From Acidobacteria bacterium UBA6911 (lineage in GTDB: Bacteria; Acidobacteriota; UBA6911), in contig DKBB01000398.1 in assembly GCA_002451015.1 (NCBI GenBank), forward strand, positions 94,399-102,692: a stretch of 8,294 bases of DNA, written 5' to 3'. Numbering within the stretch: the stretch's first letter is position 1; each line of letters opens with the position of its first letter. Of the stretch, positions 1 through 8,294 are shown piece by piece. The position numbers and the translations under genes were made by a program. The notes under the pieces are model-generated. The model was not told the origin of the DNA. It made no database searches and saw only the letters and a program-made list of their open reading frames with translations.

Positions 1-21
1 ATTCTAGCCTGTCACCAATTT

Positions 22-1251
22 CTATATGAAATGCTTCGGTACCCGGCATCTTTTTTTGGTGTAGAACCACAGAAGCAGCCCGCTCAGATTCAGCACAAGA
101 CTCATGATCCCGAGAACCATAATCCGGTTGCTCCAGTCTAAGGAAATGATCACCATACCTATGCTGCCGGTTAAAAGAAATGCAGACAATATTAGAGAAG
201 ACGCGGATCCGGTGTCTTTATCCTGCTGCTCCAGAAGCAGGCTGCTCGAAGGCGGCCGACTGATACTCACGGACACATAGCCGCAGGCTATCGAAACAGC
301 AAACAGTACCGGCCCCAGTTGCCCGATTGCGAGTATCAGGGCACCGCTGAGGAGCGATCCGAACAAACACACGGTTATGATCGATAACGGCTTGAAGAAT
401 TTTTGCAGGAACAGATATGAGGTACTGCCGACGACAAAGAAGATGGCGGTGGATCCAAAATAGTAACTGTAAATCTCCTCGCTGAGACCTAACTGGTTAA
501 TGAAAATGAAAGAAGAAGCACTGATGAAAGCGAGCAGCGGGATCGAAATAACAGAAAAGGTAATGATAAGCCTATAAAAGCCGGGATTTTTTATAACTAC
601 CCATAGCCTGAAAGTGGTCTGGAGAATATTCAAATCAGAACGTTCCGGATTGGTTTCCTTCAAAAACAGGGTAAACACACACACAAGCGCACCGATCAAG
701 GTCAGTACGGCAAAAGAACCTCTCCAGGATGTAACCTTGAGTATATAGGCCCCGAGTATAGGAGCAAGAACAGGTATTCCGCCGTTCAGAACCGCTACCA
801 GGGCGAGGGTCCGTTCTCTTTTCCTGCCCGGAAAAACGTCTTTAATAATCGCCATGCACACGGCCATCGCGGCGCCCGCACCTATAGCCTGAAATATTCG
901 GGAGACGATCAGCTGAAAAACATTCTGGCTCAACATACAGAAAACGCTGGACACAACGTACAGGGGCACGCCAATCGCCAGGATGCGTTTACGCCCGTAT
1001 TTGTCGGACAGCGGCCCCCAGAACAGGGAGCTAATACTGATAAAGATAAAAAATACGCTCAGCGACAAATTCACCAGCAATACAGAACAGTTGAGCTGTT
1101 CGCTCATTGTAGGCAACGCCGGCAGATAAAGATCGGTCGACAATGCCGGAAAGGAGGCAATCGAGGCTACCAGTCCCACGATCATTCTGTCCGAAAGCTG
1201 TTTGGGGGATTTTTGACCCGATTCAGGTATGGCGGGGGCTAAATCTTTCAT
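22..1251 (-). CDS. Bcr/CflA-family MFS multidrug exporter
   Basis: This is a proton-coupled major facilitator exporter of the inner membrane. Relatives in the Bcr/CflA group expel drugs such as bicyclomycin, chloramphenicol or sulfonamides; the substrate here cannot be read from the sequence. The 409-residue product has the usual family length and about twelve hydrophobic segments. Residues 38-47 read STDLYLPALP, close to the Bcr/CflA hallmark after the start of helix 1. Residues 79-89 (GPLSDKYGRKR) are MFS motif A in the loop between helices 2 and 3. A proline- and glycine-rich stretch in helix 5 (NGGIPVLAPILGAY) matches the antiporter motif C region. I start at the ATG at 1251. An in-frame TTG four codons upstream (1263) would give 413 residues, and neither has a strong ribosome binding site. 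The gene stands alone on its strand, divergent from the fmdB-like gene. The family call is secure; the substrate is unknown. Confidence 0.92.
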   Translation of the reverse strand: MKDLAPAIPESGQKSPKQLSDRMIVGLVASIASFPALSTDLYLPALPTMSEQLNCSVLLVNLSLSVFFIFISISSLFWGPLSDKYGRKRILAIGVPLYVVSSVFCMLSQNVFQLIVSRIFQAIGAGAAMAVCMAIIKDVFPGRKRERTLALVAVLNGGIPVLAPILGAYILKVTSWRGSFAVLTLIGALVCVFTLFLKETNPERSDLNILQTTFRLWVVIKNPGFYRLIITFSVISIPLLAFISASSFIFINQLGLSEEIYSYYFGSTAIFFVVGSTSYLFLQKFFKPLSIITVCLFGSLLSGALILAIGQLGPVLFAVSIACGYVSVSISRPPSSSLLLEQQDKDTGSASSLILSAFLLTGSIGMVIISLDWSNRIMVLGIMSLVLNLSGLLLWFYTKKRCRVPKHFI

Positions 1252-1374
1252 TAAACCATCCAACTCTTACTCTTAATGAAAATTCCGCATTTTTTTGCAC
1301 AACAACGCAAAATGTTAGCTATGCCGAATTAATTATTATGCCTGTAAGATGAAAATTAACAATGACATAATTTC

Positions 1375-1387
1375 GGTGACAGTCACC
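1375..1387. promoter_or_regulatory. Perfect inverted repeat, possible operator
   Basis: The sequence GGTGACAGTCACC is a perfect 6-bp inverted repeat around one central base, in the divergent region between the exporter and the fmdB-like gene. It is about 124 bp upstream of the exporter start. The shape suits a dimeric regulator, but no regulator gene is in the window and a match of this size can arise by chance. No T-run follows it, so it is not an intrinsic terminator. Confidence 0.3.
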
Positions 1388-1516
1388 ATAACCTCGAAAT
1401 TCATCAGAAAGAATATTTGATGTATAGGGGGGGCATATCGTACTGATAAGAATAGGCAGGGTGACCACCTCCAAAAGTAAACACAAGGTTTGCCCCTACA
1501 GCAGACTGTTTTTACA

Positions 1517-1544
1517 TTGACCCTGCCGATCCCGATATTATGAT
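1517..1544 (+). promoter_or_regulatory. Candidate sigma70 promoter for fmdB-osmC
   Basis: TTGACC at 1517-1522 and TATGAT at 1539-1544 are separated by 16 bp, close to the sigma70 consensus. The predicted transcript would begin near 1551 and leave a leader of about 43 nt before the ATG at 1594. This rests on pattern match and position only. Confidence 0.45.
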
Positions 1545-1593
1545 TACTACTGGGCAAGCGGTTCATATGCCCGAATCATGCTAGGAGTTACAG

Positions 1594-1788
1594 ATGCCTA
1601 TTTATGAATATATATGCCTTGACTGCGGTCGTGAATTTGAAAAATTAATACGGAAGTCCTCTGACAACAGTGAGATAGAATGCCCCGAGTGTCACAGCTC
1701 AAGCCTGGAGGAAAAAGTGTCCAGCTTCGCTTCGGTTTCACCGAACGGCGGATCCGGGGCTCCAAACTGCGCCCCCAGCGGAGGCTGA
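1594..1788 (+). CDS. FmdB-family zinc ribbon protein
   Basis: This small protein of 64 residues belongs to the FmdB/CxxC_CXXC_SSSS zinc ribbon family, once proposed to regulate formamidase but of no settled function. It begins MPIYEYICLDCGREFE, the highly conserved family start. Two cysteine pairs, C8-x2-C11 and C30-x2-C33, should hold one zinc ion. The stretch after the second pair (CHSSSLEEKVSSFA) also follows the family pattern. The tail is rich in Gly, Ser and Pro and includes one more cysteine, probably disordered. AGGAG at 1583-1587 sits 6 bp before the ATG, a strong ribosome binding site. The OsmC-like gene follows 74 bp downstream on the same strand, so co-transcription is likely. Identity as a family member is firm; biological role is unknown. 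Confidence 0.9.
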   Translation: MPIYEYICLDCGREFEKLIRKSSDNSEIECPECHSSSLEEKVSSFASVSPNGGSGAPNCAPSGG

Positions 1789-1801
1789 AGCATAAACTGA
1801 A

Positions 1802-1818
1802 ATCGGTCGTTGACCGAT
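1802..1818 (+). other. Small hairpin between fmdB-like and osmC-like genes
   Basis: ATCGGTC and GACCGAT form a perfect 7-bp stem closed by a GTT loop, 13 bp after the fmdB-like stop codon. No T-run follows, so it is not a classic terminator. It could protect the upstream message end, mark a processing point, or be a protein binding site. Function is not established. Confidence 0.35.
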
Positions 1819-1862
1819 AGCACTCATAATCCGAACAGAAAAGCACCCGAAAGGCCTGTATT

Positions 1863-2261
1863 ATGGAAATCACCGTTGACTTCCCGGGGGGATCCCGGGT
1901 GGATGCCCGTTTCGAATCCTTTACGGTTTGCACCGATCAACCCAAGGAAGACGGTGGAGACGGAACCGCACCGGCACCCTTTGAATACTTCCTTGCTTCC
2001 CTGGCGACCTGCGCCGGATATTACATCCTTGAATTCTGCAAAACCCGGAAGATTGATACCAGAGGCGTTCGTCTGAAACAATGCGTCGAGCGCAATGAAA
2101 CGACACATATGGTCGAAAAGATTTGTATGGAAATACAGCTCCCCGAAGAATTTCCGCAGAAATACTCTTCCGCCATCATACGGGCGGCAGAAAAATGCTC
2201 GGTGAAAAAACACATGGAAAATCCACCGGCATTCGATATAAACGTCACAACATGGGATTGA
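1863..2261 (+). CDS. OsmC-like thiol protein
   Basis: This is a 132-residue cytoplasmic protein of the OsmC/Ohr superfamily. Characterised members reduce organic or fatty acid hydroperoxides with a pair of cysteines; many relatives, including the YhfA/SACOL-type group this resembles, have no proven substrate. The pattern APFEYFLASLATCAGYYI (about residues 38-55) carries the first conserved cysteine, C50. AAEKCSVKKHM (108-118) carries the second, C112. This matches the P-x-E-x-x-x-A-x-x-x-C and C-x-V-x-x-x-x family layout. Further cysteines at 23, 59, 74 and 88 are extra. GAAAGG at 1849-1854 lies 8 bp before the ATG. The gene follows the zinc ribbon gene and likely shares its transcript. The superfamily call is strong; peroxidase activity is inferred. 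Confidence 0.9.
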   Translation: MEITVDFPGGSRVDARFESFTVCTDQPKEDGGDGTAPAPFEYFLASLATCAGYYILEFCKTRKIDTRGVRLKQCVERNETTHMVEKICMEIQLPEEFPQKYSSAIIRAAEKCSVKKHMENPPAFDINVTTWD

Positions 2262-2278
2262 AAATTGAAGATTATAAC

Positions 2279-2324
2279 AGCCCGGATTCGTTATTAACGG
2301 CGGACTTCCGGCTTCTATTTTTTT
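2279..2324 (+). terminator. Candidate intrinsic terminator after osmC-like gene
   Basis: AGCCCGGA (2279-2286) pairs with TCCGGCT (2307-2313) with one bulged C. An inner CGTT/AACG stem (2289-2299) lies in the loop, and seven T follow at 2318-2324. It lies just after the osmC-like stop, where a terminator is expected. The T-run overlaps the stop codon of the convergent synthetase gene. The stem is imperfect, so the strength is uncertain. Confidence 0.42.
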
Positions 2325-4668
2325 AGTCGTTTTCTATCCAGTACATCGTTCCATAGACGGTATCTTCCAGAACGACCTTGCGCTTTTTGAGATCCTCGCG
2401 GATCCGGTCCGCCTCTTCGTAGTCCTTCCTCTCCCGGGCTTCATCGCGCCGGTTTACCATTTGTTCGATCTCCGGATCCTCGTATTCCGTTCCCGCCGGA
2501 TTGAAATCGATTAGTGCCAGGACAGCGTTGATCCTTGCGAGCGCATCCAGAACAAGCGAGGCATCCTCCTTGGACAATTCGCCCGCCGTAAACTGCTGAT
2601 TCACCTTCCGAATCAGGGTGAAGATCGCCCCCATCGCCATGGGCGCATTAAGGTCCGCCTCCATGGCGCTTTCAAAAGAAGTCAGGGTTTCCTCCACAAG
2701 CCCCTTGACCGTATCACTTCGCCGCTCTCCCGTACATCGCTGGAGTCGGATTACGAACGCATCGATGCGACGCAGGGCGGCGAGGGCGGCATTCAGCTTT
2801 TCCTCGGAATAGGAAAGCGGTTGCCGGTAGTGCGCGGAAACAATAAGATACCGGATCACACGAGCCGGATATCCCCGCTGCTCGATTTCCTTCAGAGTTA
2901 CGGCATTCCCTGCGGACCGGGACATCTTCTTGCCGCCGGCGAGCACCAGTTCCGAGTGTGCCCAGTACCGTGCAGGCCCTTTTCCGTTAAGGACTTCGCA
3001 TTGGGCGATCTCGTTCTCGTTGTGCGGAAACAGGATGTCGGTTCCGCCGGTATGAATGTCGAATTCCTCCCCCAGGTAACGCATGGCCATGGCCGCACAC
3101 TGAACGTGCCAGCTGGGCCGCACATTCCCCCAGTCTGTTTCGAAGAAGATATCGCGGGACATCTCGGCCAGCGTTGCCCGTTTAAACAGTGTGAAATCAC
3201 GGGGATCGTTTTTGTCGTACTCGTCAAGATCCACGGTTGCGCCCACTTTGATCTTTGAAAAATCGAGTCCGCTCAATGCGCCGTACTTGGGGAACTTCCC
3301 GATATTGAAATAGACGCTGCGCAGTCTCTCATAGGCATAACCCTTGTCGATCAACCTGCGGGTCAATGCGGCCATATCATCGATATGTTCCGATGTCCGG
3401 GGGTATTTCCAGGCATGCTTCACCTCGAGCTGGTTGAGGCACTCCATAAACTCGGTCGTATACTGATCCGTCAGCTCCTTTAAAGGAATCCCTCGTTTTA
3501 TGGATTCCTGGATGGTGTTGTCGTCGAGATCGGTAATGTTCATAACATGCTTGACCTCAAAGCCGCAGTATTCCAGGTATCGCCGCAGCAGGTCGGCCAC
3601 CACAACCCTTCTAAGGAGCCCCAGGGTCGGCTCGGCATTGACGGTCGGCCCACAGGAATACATGGAAACCTTCCCCGGAACCAGAGGCTCGAATTTTCGT
3701 TGCGCCCGCGTCAGCGTGTCATACAGTTCCAGTTTCGGTTCTCTTCGGATTTCGGTGATTGAGGCACGGAAAAGTGTCGTGCTGAGGTAGCGTTCGCCGC
3801 CGTCCGGGAGAATAACAACGATTACACCCTTCGGTAATTCCTTCGCCAGCTGGATCGCCTCATACGCCGCTGCCCCGGAACTCATCCCGACAAACAGGCC
3901 TTCTTCACGGGCAAGAAGACGGGAAGTGGCATAGGCATCTTCATCATGAATATTGACTTTCTTATCCAGGCGTCCGCGGTCGAAAATGCCCGGGCGATAG
4001 GCTTCCTTCATATTCTTGAGCCCCTGGATTTTATGCCCCAGATACGGCTCCACTCCGATAATTTTTATTTCCGGGTTGAGTTCATTAAACCGGCGGCTCA
4101 TTCCCATCAGTGTTCCCGACGTTCCCATCGTTGCCACCAGGTGTGTAATCCGTCCCCCGGTCTGATCCCAGACTTCGATTGCGGTGCCGTTGTAGTGTGA
4201 AAGGGGATTCGCAGGATTGTTGTATTGATCGGGAATAAAGTATTTTCCCGGCTCGCGCCGCTGCAGCCGATATACCGCCTCAATAGCCCCGTCCGTTCCA
4301 AGACGAGCCGGCGTTCGCAGGAACTCCGCTCCCAGAGCGGACAGGATCTGGCAGCGCTCCTGGCTGACTGCCTCGCTCATGGCAAGCAGCACTTTGTATC
4401 CTTTAATCGAGCCTACAAGAGCCAGCCCGATGCCCGTGTTGCCGCTGGTCGCCTCCAGGATGATCTTGTCCCGTGTAAGATCGCCCGACTTTTCAGCCGC
4501 TTCTATCATCGACCTGGCAATGCGGTCTTTTACGGAACCTCCGGGATTGTGGCATTCAAGCTTGGCCCAGATTTCAACTTCGGGATTCGGACAGAGACGC
4601 TGAAACCGGATAAGCGGAGTATTTCCTATAAGGGCCAGCGCCCCTTCATTGAGTACAGGAGCGATCAT
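2323..4668 (-). CDS. cysM/cysS: Fused CysM-type cysteine synthase and cysteinyl-tRNA synthetase
   Basis: This 781-residue protein joins two complete enzymes. Residues 1-300 form a PLP-dependent cysteine synthase, closest to CysM (O-acetylserine + sulfide or thiosulfate). It shows the PLP lysine K47 in SVKDR, TSGNTG at 74-79, the phosphate loop GTSGT at 182-186, GMSSGAA at 261-267 and LPDGGERYLST at 287-297. CysM-like stretches include NNPANPLSHY and DQTGGRITHLV. Residues from about 312 to 781 form a full-length class I cysteinyl-tRNA synthetase, which charges tRNA-Cys. Zinc ligands C339 (MYSCGPTV), C524 (WHVQC), H549 and E553 (FPHNENE) are kept, as are KMSRS at 581-585 and the C-terminal helical tRNA-binding part. 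The HIGH signature is not kept: the aligned residues 348-351 read T-L-G-L, so both histidines are lost. The reading frame is clean across the junction. The ribosome binding site before the ATG is weak. Fusion is seen directly; channelling of cysteine is inference, and the charging activity is in doubt. Confidence 0.93.
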   Translation of the reverse strand: MIAPVLNEGALALIGNTPLIRFQRLCPNPEVEIWAKLECHNPGGSVKDRIARSMIEAAEKSGDLTRDKIILEATSGNTGIGLALVGSIKGYKVLLAMSEAVSQERCQILSALGAEFLRTPARLGTDGAIEAVYRLQRREPGKYFIPDQYNNPANPLSHYNGTAIEVWDQTGGRITHLVATMGTSGTLMGMSRRFNELNPEIKIIGVEPYLGHKIQGLKNMKEAYRPGIFDRGRLDKKVNIHDEDAYATSRLLAREEGLFVGMSSGAAAYEAIQLAKELPKGVIVVILPDGGERYLSTTLFRASITEIRREPKLELYDTLTRAQRKFEPLVPGKVSMYSCGPTVNAEPTLGLLRRVVVADLLRRYLEYCGFEVKHVMNITDLDDNTIQESIKRGIPLKELTDQYTTEFMECLNQLEVKHAWKYPRTSEHIDDMAALTRRLIDKGYAYERLRSVYFNIGKFPKYGALSGLDFSKIKVGATVDLDEYDKNDPRDFTLFKRATLAEMSRDIFFETDWGNVRPSWHVQCAAMAMRYLGEEFDIHTGGTDILFPHNENEIAQCEVLNGKGPARYWAHSELVLAGGKKMSRSAGNAVTLKEIEQRGYPARVIRYLIVSAHYRQPLSYSEEKLNAALAALRRIDAFVIRLQRCTGERRSDTVKGLVEETLTSFESAMEADLNAPMAMGAIFTLIRKVNQQFTAGELSKEDASLVLDALARINAVLALIDFNPAGTEYEDPEIEQMVNRRDEARERKDYEEADRIREDLKKRKVVLEDTVYGTMYWIEND

Positions 4669-4719
4669 GGTGCGAAGGCTATCACGATAAGGACCGTTGC
4701 GTCCATAGCCACGATTTTT

Positions 4720-4748
4720 TTGGAGTACGCCAAAAGATGCGATACGAT
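4720..4748 (+). promoter_or_regulatory. Candidate promoter for hpnH
   Basis: TTGGAG at 4720-4725 and TACGAT at 4743-4748 are 17 bp apart, a fair sigma70-like pair. Transcription would start near 4755 and leave about 22 nt before the hpnH ATG. It lies in the 108-bp divergent gap shared with the synthase-synthetase gene, for which I see no clear promoter on the other strand. Confidence 0.33.
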
Positions 4749-4776
4749 CATTAAGTCGGCAATGGAAAGGAACGCA

Positions 4777-5784
4777 ATGGGCATACCGATATCACAGATG
4801 GTTGCCGTAACCTCGTATGTTACGAAACAGAAAGCGACCGGAAGGAAACGCTATCCGCTGGTTTTAATGCTCGAACCGCTGTTTCGGTGCAACCTGTCAT
4901 GTGCGGGATGCGGCAAGATCCAGTATCCTTCCGACATCCTGAAGCGGCACCTGACTCCCGAGCAGTGTTTCAGGGCCGCGGAGGAATGCGGCGCGCCCAT
5001 GGTCAGCATCCCAGGAGGCGAACCCCTGTTGCATCCGCAGATCGCCGATATTGTAGAAGGCCTGGTCTCGCTCAGAAAGTACGTTTATCTCTGTACGAAC
5101 GCACTGGTGCTCCGGGAGAAACTCGATATCTTCCGTCCGGATAAATATTTCACAATCAACGTCCACCTGGACGGGCAGCGGCAATTCCACGACCGTTCCG
5201 TCTGCCGGGAAGGCACTTACGACAAAGCGGTTGAAGGCATTCGTGAAGCGCTCGCGAGAGGCTTCCGGGTGACTACCAATACAACGCTTTTCAACGACGC
5301 GGATCCCTCCTCCGTACGCGCTTTCTTTAACGAGATGACGGATCTCGGAATTGAGGGCTTGACACTCTCTCCCGGCTACAGCTACGAAAAAGCACCCGAC
5401 CAGGAGCACTTCCTTGCCAGGACCGAAACCATCCGGATTTTCTCTTCAGTCCTGACTAATGGCAACAGACGCTGGAAATTCAACCAGAGCCCTCTCTTCC
5501 TACAGTACCTGATGGGCGCACGGGATTTTGACTGCACACCCTGGGGCATGCCGGCCTACAACCTTTTCGGCTGGCAGAAGCCATGTTACCTTCTGCAGGA
5601 CGGGTATTTCGAAACATTCGCCGAACTGCTGGAAAAAACCGAATGGAGTCATTACGGACGAGAATCGGGCAATCCCAGATGCGCCGACTGCATGGTCCAC
5701 AGCGGATACGAAGCCAGCGCCGTCAACGACACTTTTTCATCACTCCGGGGATTTCGCGATACATTGTTGGCTTATCTGAAGTAA
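4777..5784 (+). CDS. hpnH: HpnH, adenosylhopane synthase (radical SAM)
   Basis: HpnH is a radical SAM enzyme that adds the 5'-deoxyadenosyl radical to diploptene to form adenosylhopane, the first step of side-chain extension to bacteriohopanepolyols at the membrane. The 335-residue product follows the family from end to end. It begins MGIPISQ, and YPLVLMLEPLFRCNLSCAGC (26-45) carries the 4Fe-4S ligands C38, C42 and C45. IPGGEPL (78-84) is the SAM-binding motif. The C-terminal DUF3463-type region has FNQSPLFL, CTPWGMP with C253, C270, and CADCMVHSGYEASAV with C302 and C305. I choose the ATG at 4777 because GGAAAGG (4764-4770) lies 6 bp before it and the protein start matches the family. The open frame extends upstream to 4225, but only as antisense of the neighbouring gene. 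No other hopanoid gene (shc, hpnG) is in the window. Confidence 0.93.
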   Translation: MGIPISQMVAVTSYVTKQKATGRKRYPLVLMLEPLFRCNLSCAGCGKIQYPSDILKRHLTPEQCFRAAEECGAPMVSIPGGEPLLHPQIADIVEGLVSLRKYVYLCTNALVLREKLDIFRPDKYFTINVHLDGQRQFHDRSVCREGTYDKAVEGIREALARGFRVTTNTTLFNDADPSSVRAFFNEMTDLGIEGLTLSPGYSYEKAPDQEHFLARTETIRIFSSVLTNGNRRWKFNQSPLFLQYLMGARDFDCTPWGMPAYNLFGWQKPCYLLQDGYFETFAELLEKTEWSHYGRESGNPRCADCMVHSGYEASAVNDTFSSLRGFRDTLLAYLK

Positions 5785-5838
5785 ATAAAAATCGTTACAT
5801 TTTGAAAATCGCACATGGAACGTCGAGACGCTAACAGC

Positions 5839-5950
5839 CCGTGGTAAAAGTGCAACAGGTCGCGCGCATAGGGCTTGCGAGGCAGGCTCAAGGCGCGAGG
5901 AGGAGTCTAATGCAGCGCAACGCAAGCGTTGCGTTGTACTTTTACCACGG
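5839..5950. repeat. 112-bp inverted-repeat element (MITE- or REP-like)
   Basis: The ends are 18-bp inverted repeats with one mismatch: CCGTGGTAAAAGTGCAAC at 5839-5856 and GTTGTACTTTTACCACGG at 5933-5950. Inside, TCGCGC (5860-5865) can pair with GCGCGA (5893-5898), and CTTG (5874-5877) with CAAG (5889-5892), so the whole element can fold into one long hairpin. Near the right end CGCAACG and CGTTGCG (5916-5933) make a second, competing stem with a CAAG loop. The middle is purine-rich (GGCGCGAGGAGGAG). It encodes no protein, and I see no clear target-site duplication at its edges. Such form suggests a dispersed non-autonomous element or a structured RNA. Only one copy is in this window, so dispersal is inferred. 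Confidence 0.65.
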
Positions 5951-5960
5951 ACCGCCAAAC

Positions 5961-5974
5961 GTTTTACGTAAAAC
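5961..5974. promoter_or_regulatory. Perfect 14-bp palindrome
   Basis: GTTTTACGTAAAAC is a perfect palindrome 10 bp beyond the inverted-repeat element and about 130 bp upstream of the candidate promoter of the next gene. It could be an operator for a dimeric regulator, or part of the neighbouring repeat unit. There is no other evidence for its role. Confidence 0.3.
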
Positions 5975-6105
5975 TTACCACAGCCTATCAGAACGGCAAC
6001 CGGTTATCGCAATCTCATCACTCCAGCCCTGTAGATTGATCTCTATGGACACCGTTTTCAGACCTTCAACTTTAGACTGCTAAGTATTTCCGCAATTTCA
6101 AGATG

Positions 6106-6137
6106 TTCACGTTTTAACGCCCAATCTTATGTATAAT
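6106..6137 (+). promoter_or_regulatory. Candidate promoter for radical SAM and GH2 genes
   Basis: A consensus -10 box TATAAT is at 6132-6137. The best -35 match, TTCACG at 6106-6111, is 20 bp away, longer than ideal, so an activator may be needed or the -10 match may be fortuitous. A start near 6144 would give a leader of about 80 nt to the ATG at 6224. Confidence 0.4.
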
Positions 6138-6223
6138 CCTGACTGGTTACAATAAATCGGGTTCATGCATCGTAGATGGACGCCACGTTACCGGGAGTAT
6201 TACAGCTACCCGCAAGGCAGCCC

Positions 6224-8294
<2,071 letters not shown>

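Larger units (their letters stand above)
1252..1593. other. Divergent intergenic region, no gene seen
   Basis: This 342-bp AT-rich stretch separates the exporter (minus) from the fmdB-like gene (plus) and should hold both promoters. I see no convincing coding region. A 76-codon minus-strand frame at 1336-1566 resembles nothing and has no good start signal. Visible items are a 13-bp perfect inverted repeat at 1375-1387, a run of seven G at 1427-1433, and a sigma70-like promoter at 1517-1544 facing the fmdB-like gene. I could not pick a clear promoter for the exporter. Confidence 0.7.
5785..6223. other. Long intergenic region with repeat element and promoter
   Basis: This stretch between hpnH and the next radical SAM gene holds no credible gene. 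It contains a 112-bp inverted-repeat-bounded element (5839-5950), a perfect 14-bp palindrome (5961-5974), an 8-bp palindrome AACCGGTT (5998-6005) and a promoter-like box pair (6106-6137). Short plus-strand frames across it have no family resemblance and run through the repeat. The last 48 bases would be coding if the downstream gene starts at 6176 rather than 6224. Confidence 0.7.

Noticed and set aside
1336..1566. A 76-codon minus-strand open frame in the divergent gap.
   Set aside because: It has no recognisable motif, its composition is odd, and it would cover the likely promoters of both flanking genes.
1810..2213. Several overlapping open frames on both strands across the osmC-like gene.
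   Set aside because: They are shadows of a well-supported OsmC family gene whose frame carries the two conserved cysteines.
2821..3258. A 145-codon plus-strand open frame inside the synthetase region.
   Set aside because: It lies wholly antisense to conserved synthetase motifs including KMSRS and the zinc ligands, with no independent signal.
3616..3627. Loss of the HIGH motif explained by a local frameshift error.
   Set aside because: Conserved synthetase residues lie in the same frame on both sides (MYSCGPTV before, DLLRRYL and NITDLDD after), and the segment length matches E. coli CysRS exactly.
4225..4776. The hpnH frame is open 184 codons further upstream.
   Set aside because: That part is antisense to the cysteine synthase domain and has no family resemblance. 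HpnH similarity and a good ribosome binding site both place the start at 4777.
5839..5950. Reading the inverted-repeat element as an integron attC site or a CRISPR unit.
   Set aside because: The ends lack the RYYYAAC/GTTRRRY core pair of attC sites, and there is only one unit with no repeated spacer pattern.
5839..5950. Reading the inverted-repeat element as the hpnH terminator.
   Set aside because: The right arm is not followed by a T-run, and the arms are too far apart for an intrinsic terminator.

Overview
The window comes from a bacterial chromosome of roughly 50% G+C and holds seven genes. The kind of organism is inferred, not shown. A hopanoid-type radical SAM enzyme (HpnH), a second radical SAM enzyme, FmdB and OsmC proteins and an unusual cysteine synthase/cysteinyl-tRNA synthetase fusion fit a Gram-negative anaerobe or facultative anaerobe, with Desulfobacterota as a weak first guess. 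A secreted LacZ-type enzyme is more typical of Bacteroidota or PVC-group bacteria. No rRNA, tRNA, transposase or CRISPR array is visible.

Layout. A Bcr/CflA-type drug exporter (minus strand, 22-1251) is separated by a 340-bp AT-rich divergent region from a plus-strand pair: a small FmdB-type zinc ribbon (1594-1788) and an OsmC-like thiol protein (1863-2261). Facing this pair is a 781-codon minus-strand gene (2323-4668). It joins a complete CysM-type cysteine synthase to a full-length cysteinyl-tRNA synthetase. Divergent from it, 108 bp away, is hpnH (4777-5784), which makes adenosylhopane in hopanoid synthesis. A 391-bp gap follows. It carries a 112-bp element bounded by 18-bp inverted repeats, a perfect 14-bp palindrome and a good -10 box. 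Next come an unclassified radical SAM protein with a C-terminal cysteine cluster (6224-7177) and, 29 bp on, an exported glycoside hydrolase family 2 beta-galactosidase (from 7207) that runs off the window.

How the genes fit together. There is no single obvious pathway. The fusion gene places synthesis of cysteine and its loading onto tRNA in one polypeptide. FmdB and OsmC form a likely small thiol/zinc-related operon. The last two genes are closely spaced and probably co-transcribed.

The best candidate for something undescribed is the fusion protein. Its synthetase half keeps the zinc ligands, the KMSKS loop (as KMSRS) and the tRNA-binding C-terminus, but the HIGH signature is replaced by T-L-G-L, so both catalytic histidines are lost. 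It is either a repurposed synthetase or one with altered chemistry. The second points of interest are the unclassified radical SAM gene beside the secreted hydrolase and the inverted-repeat element upstream of it.
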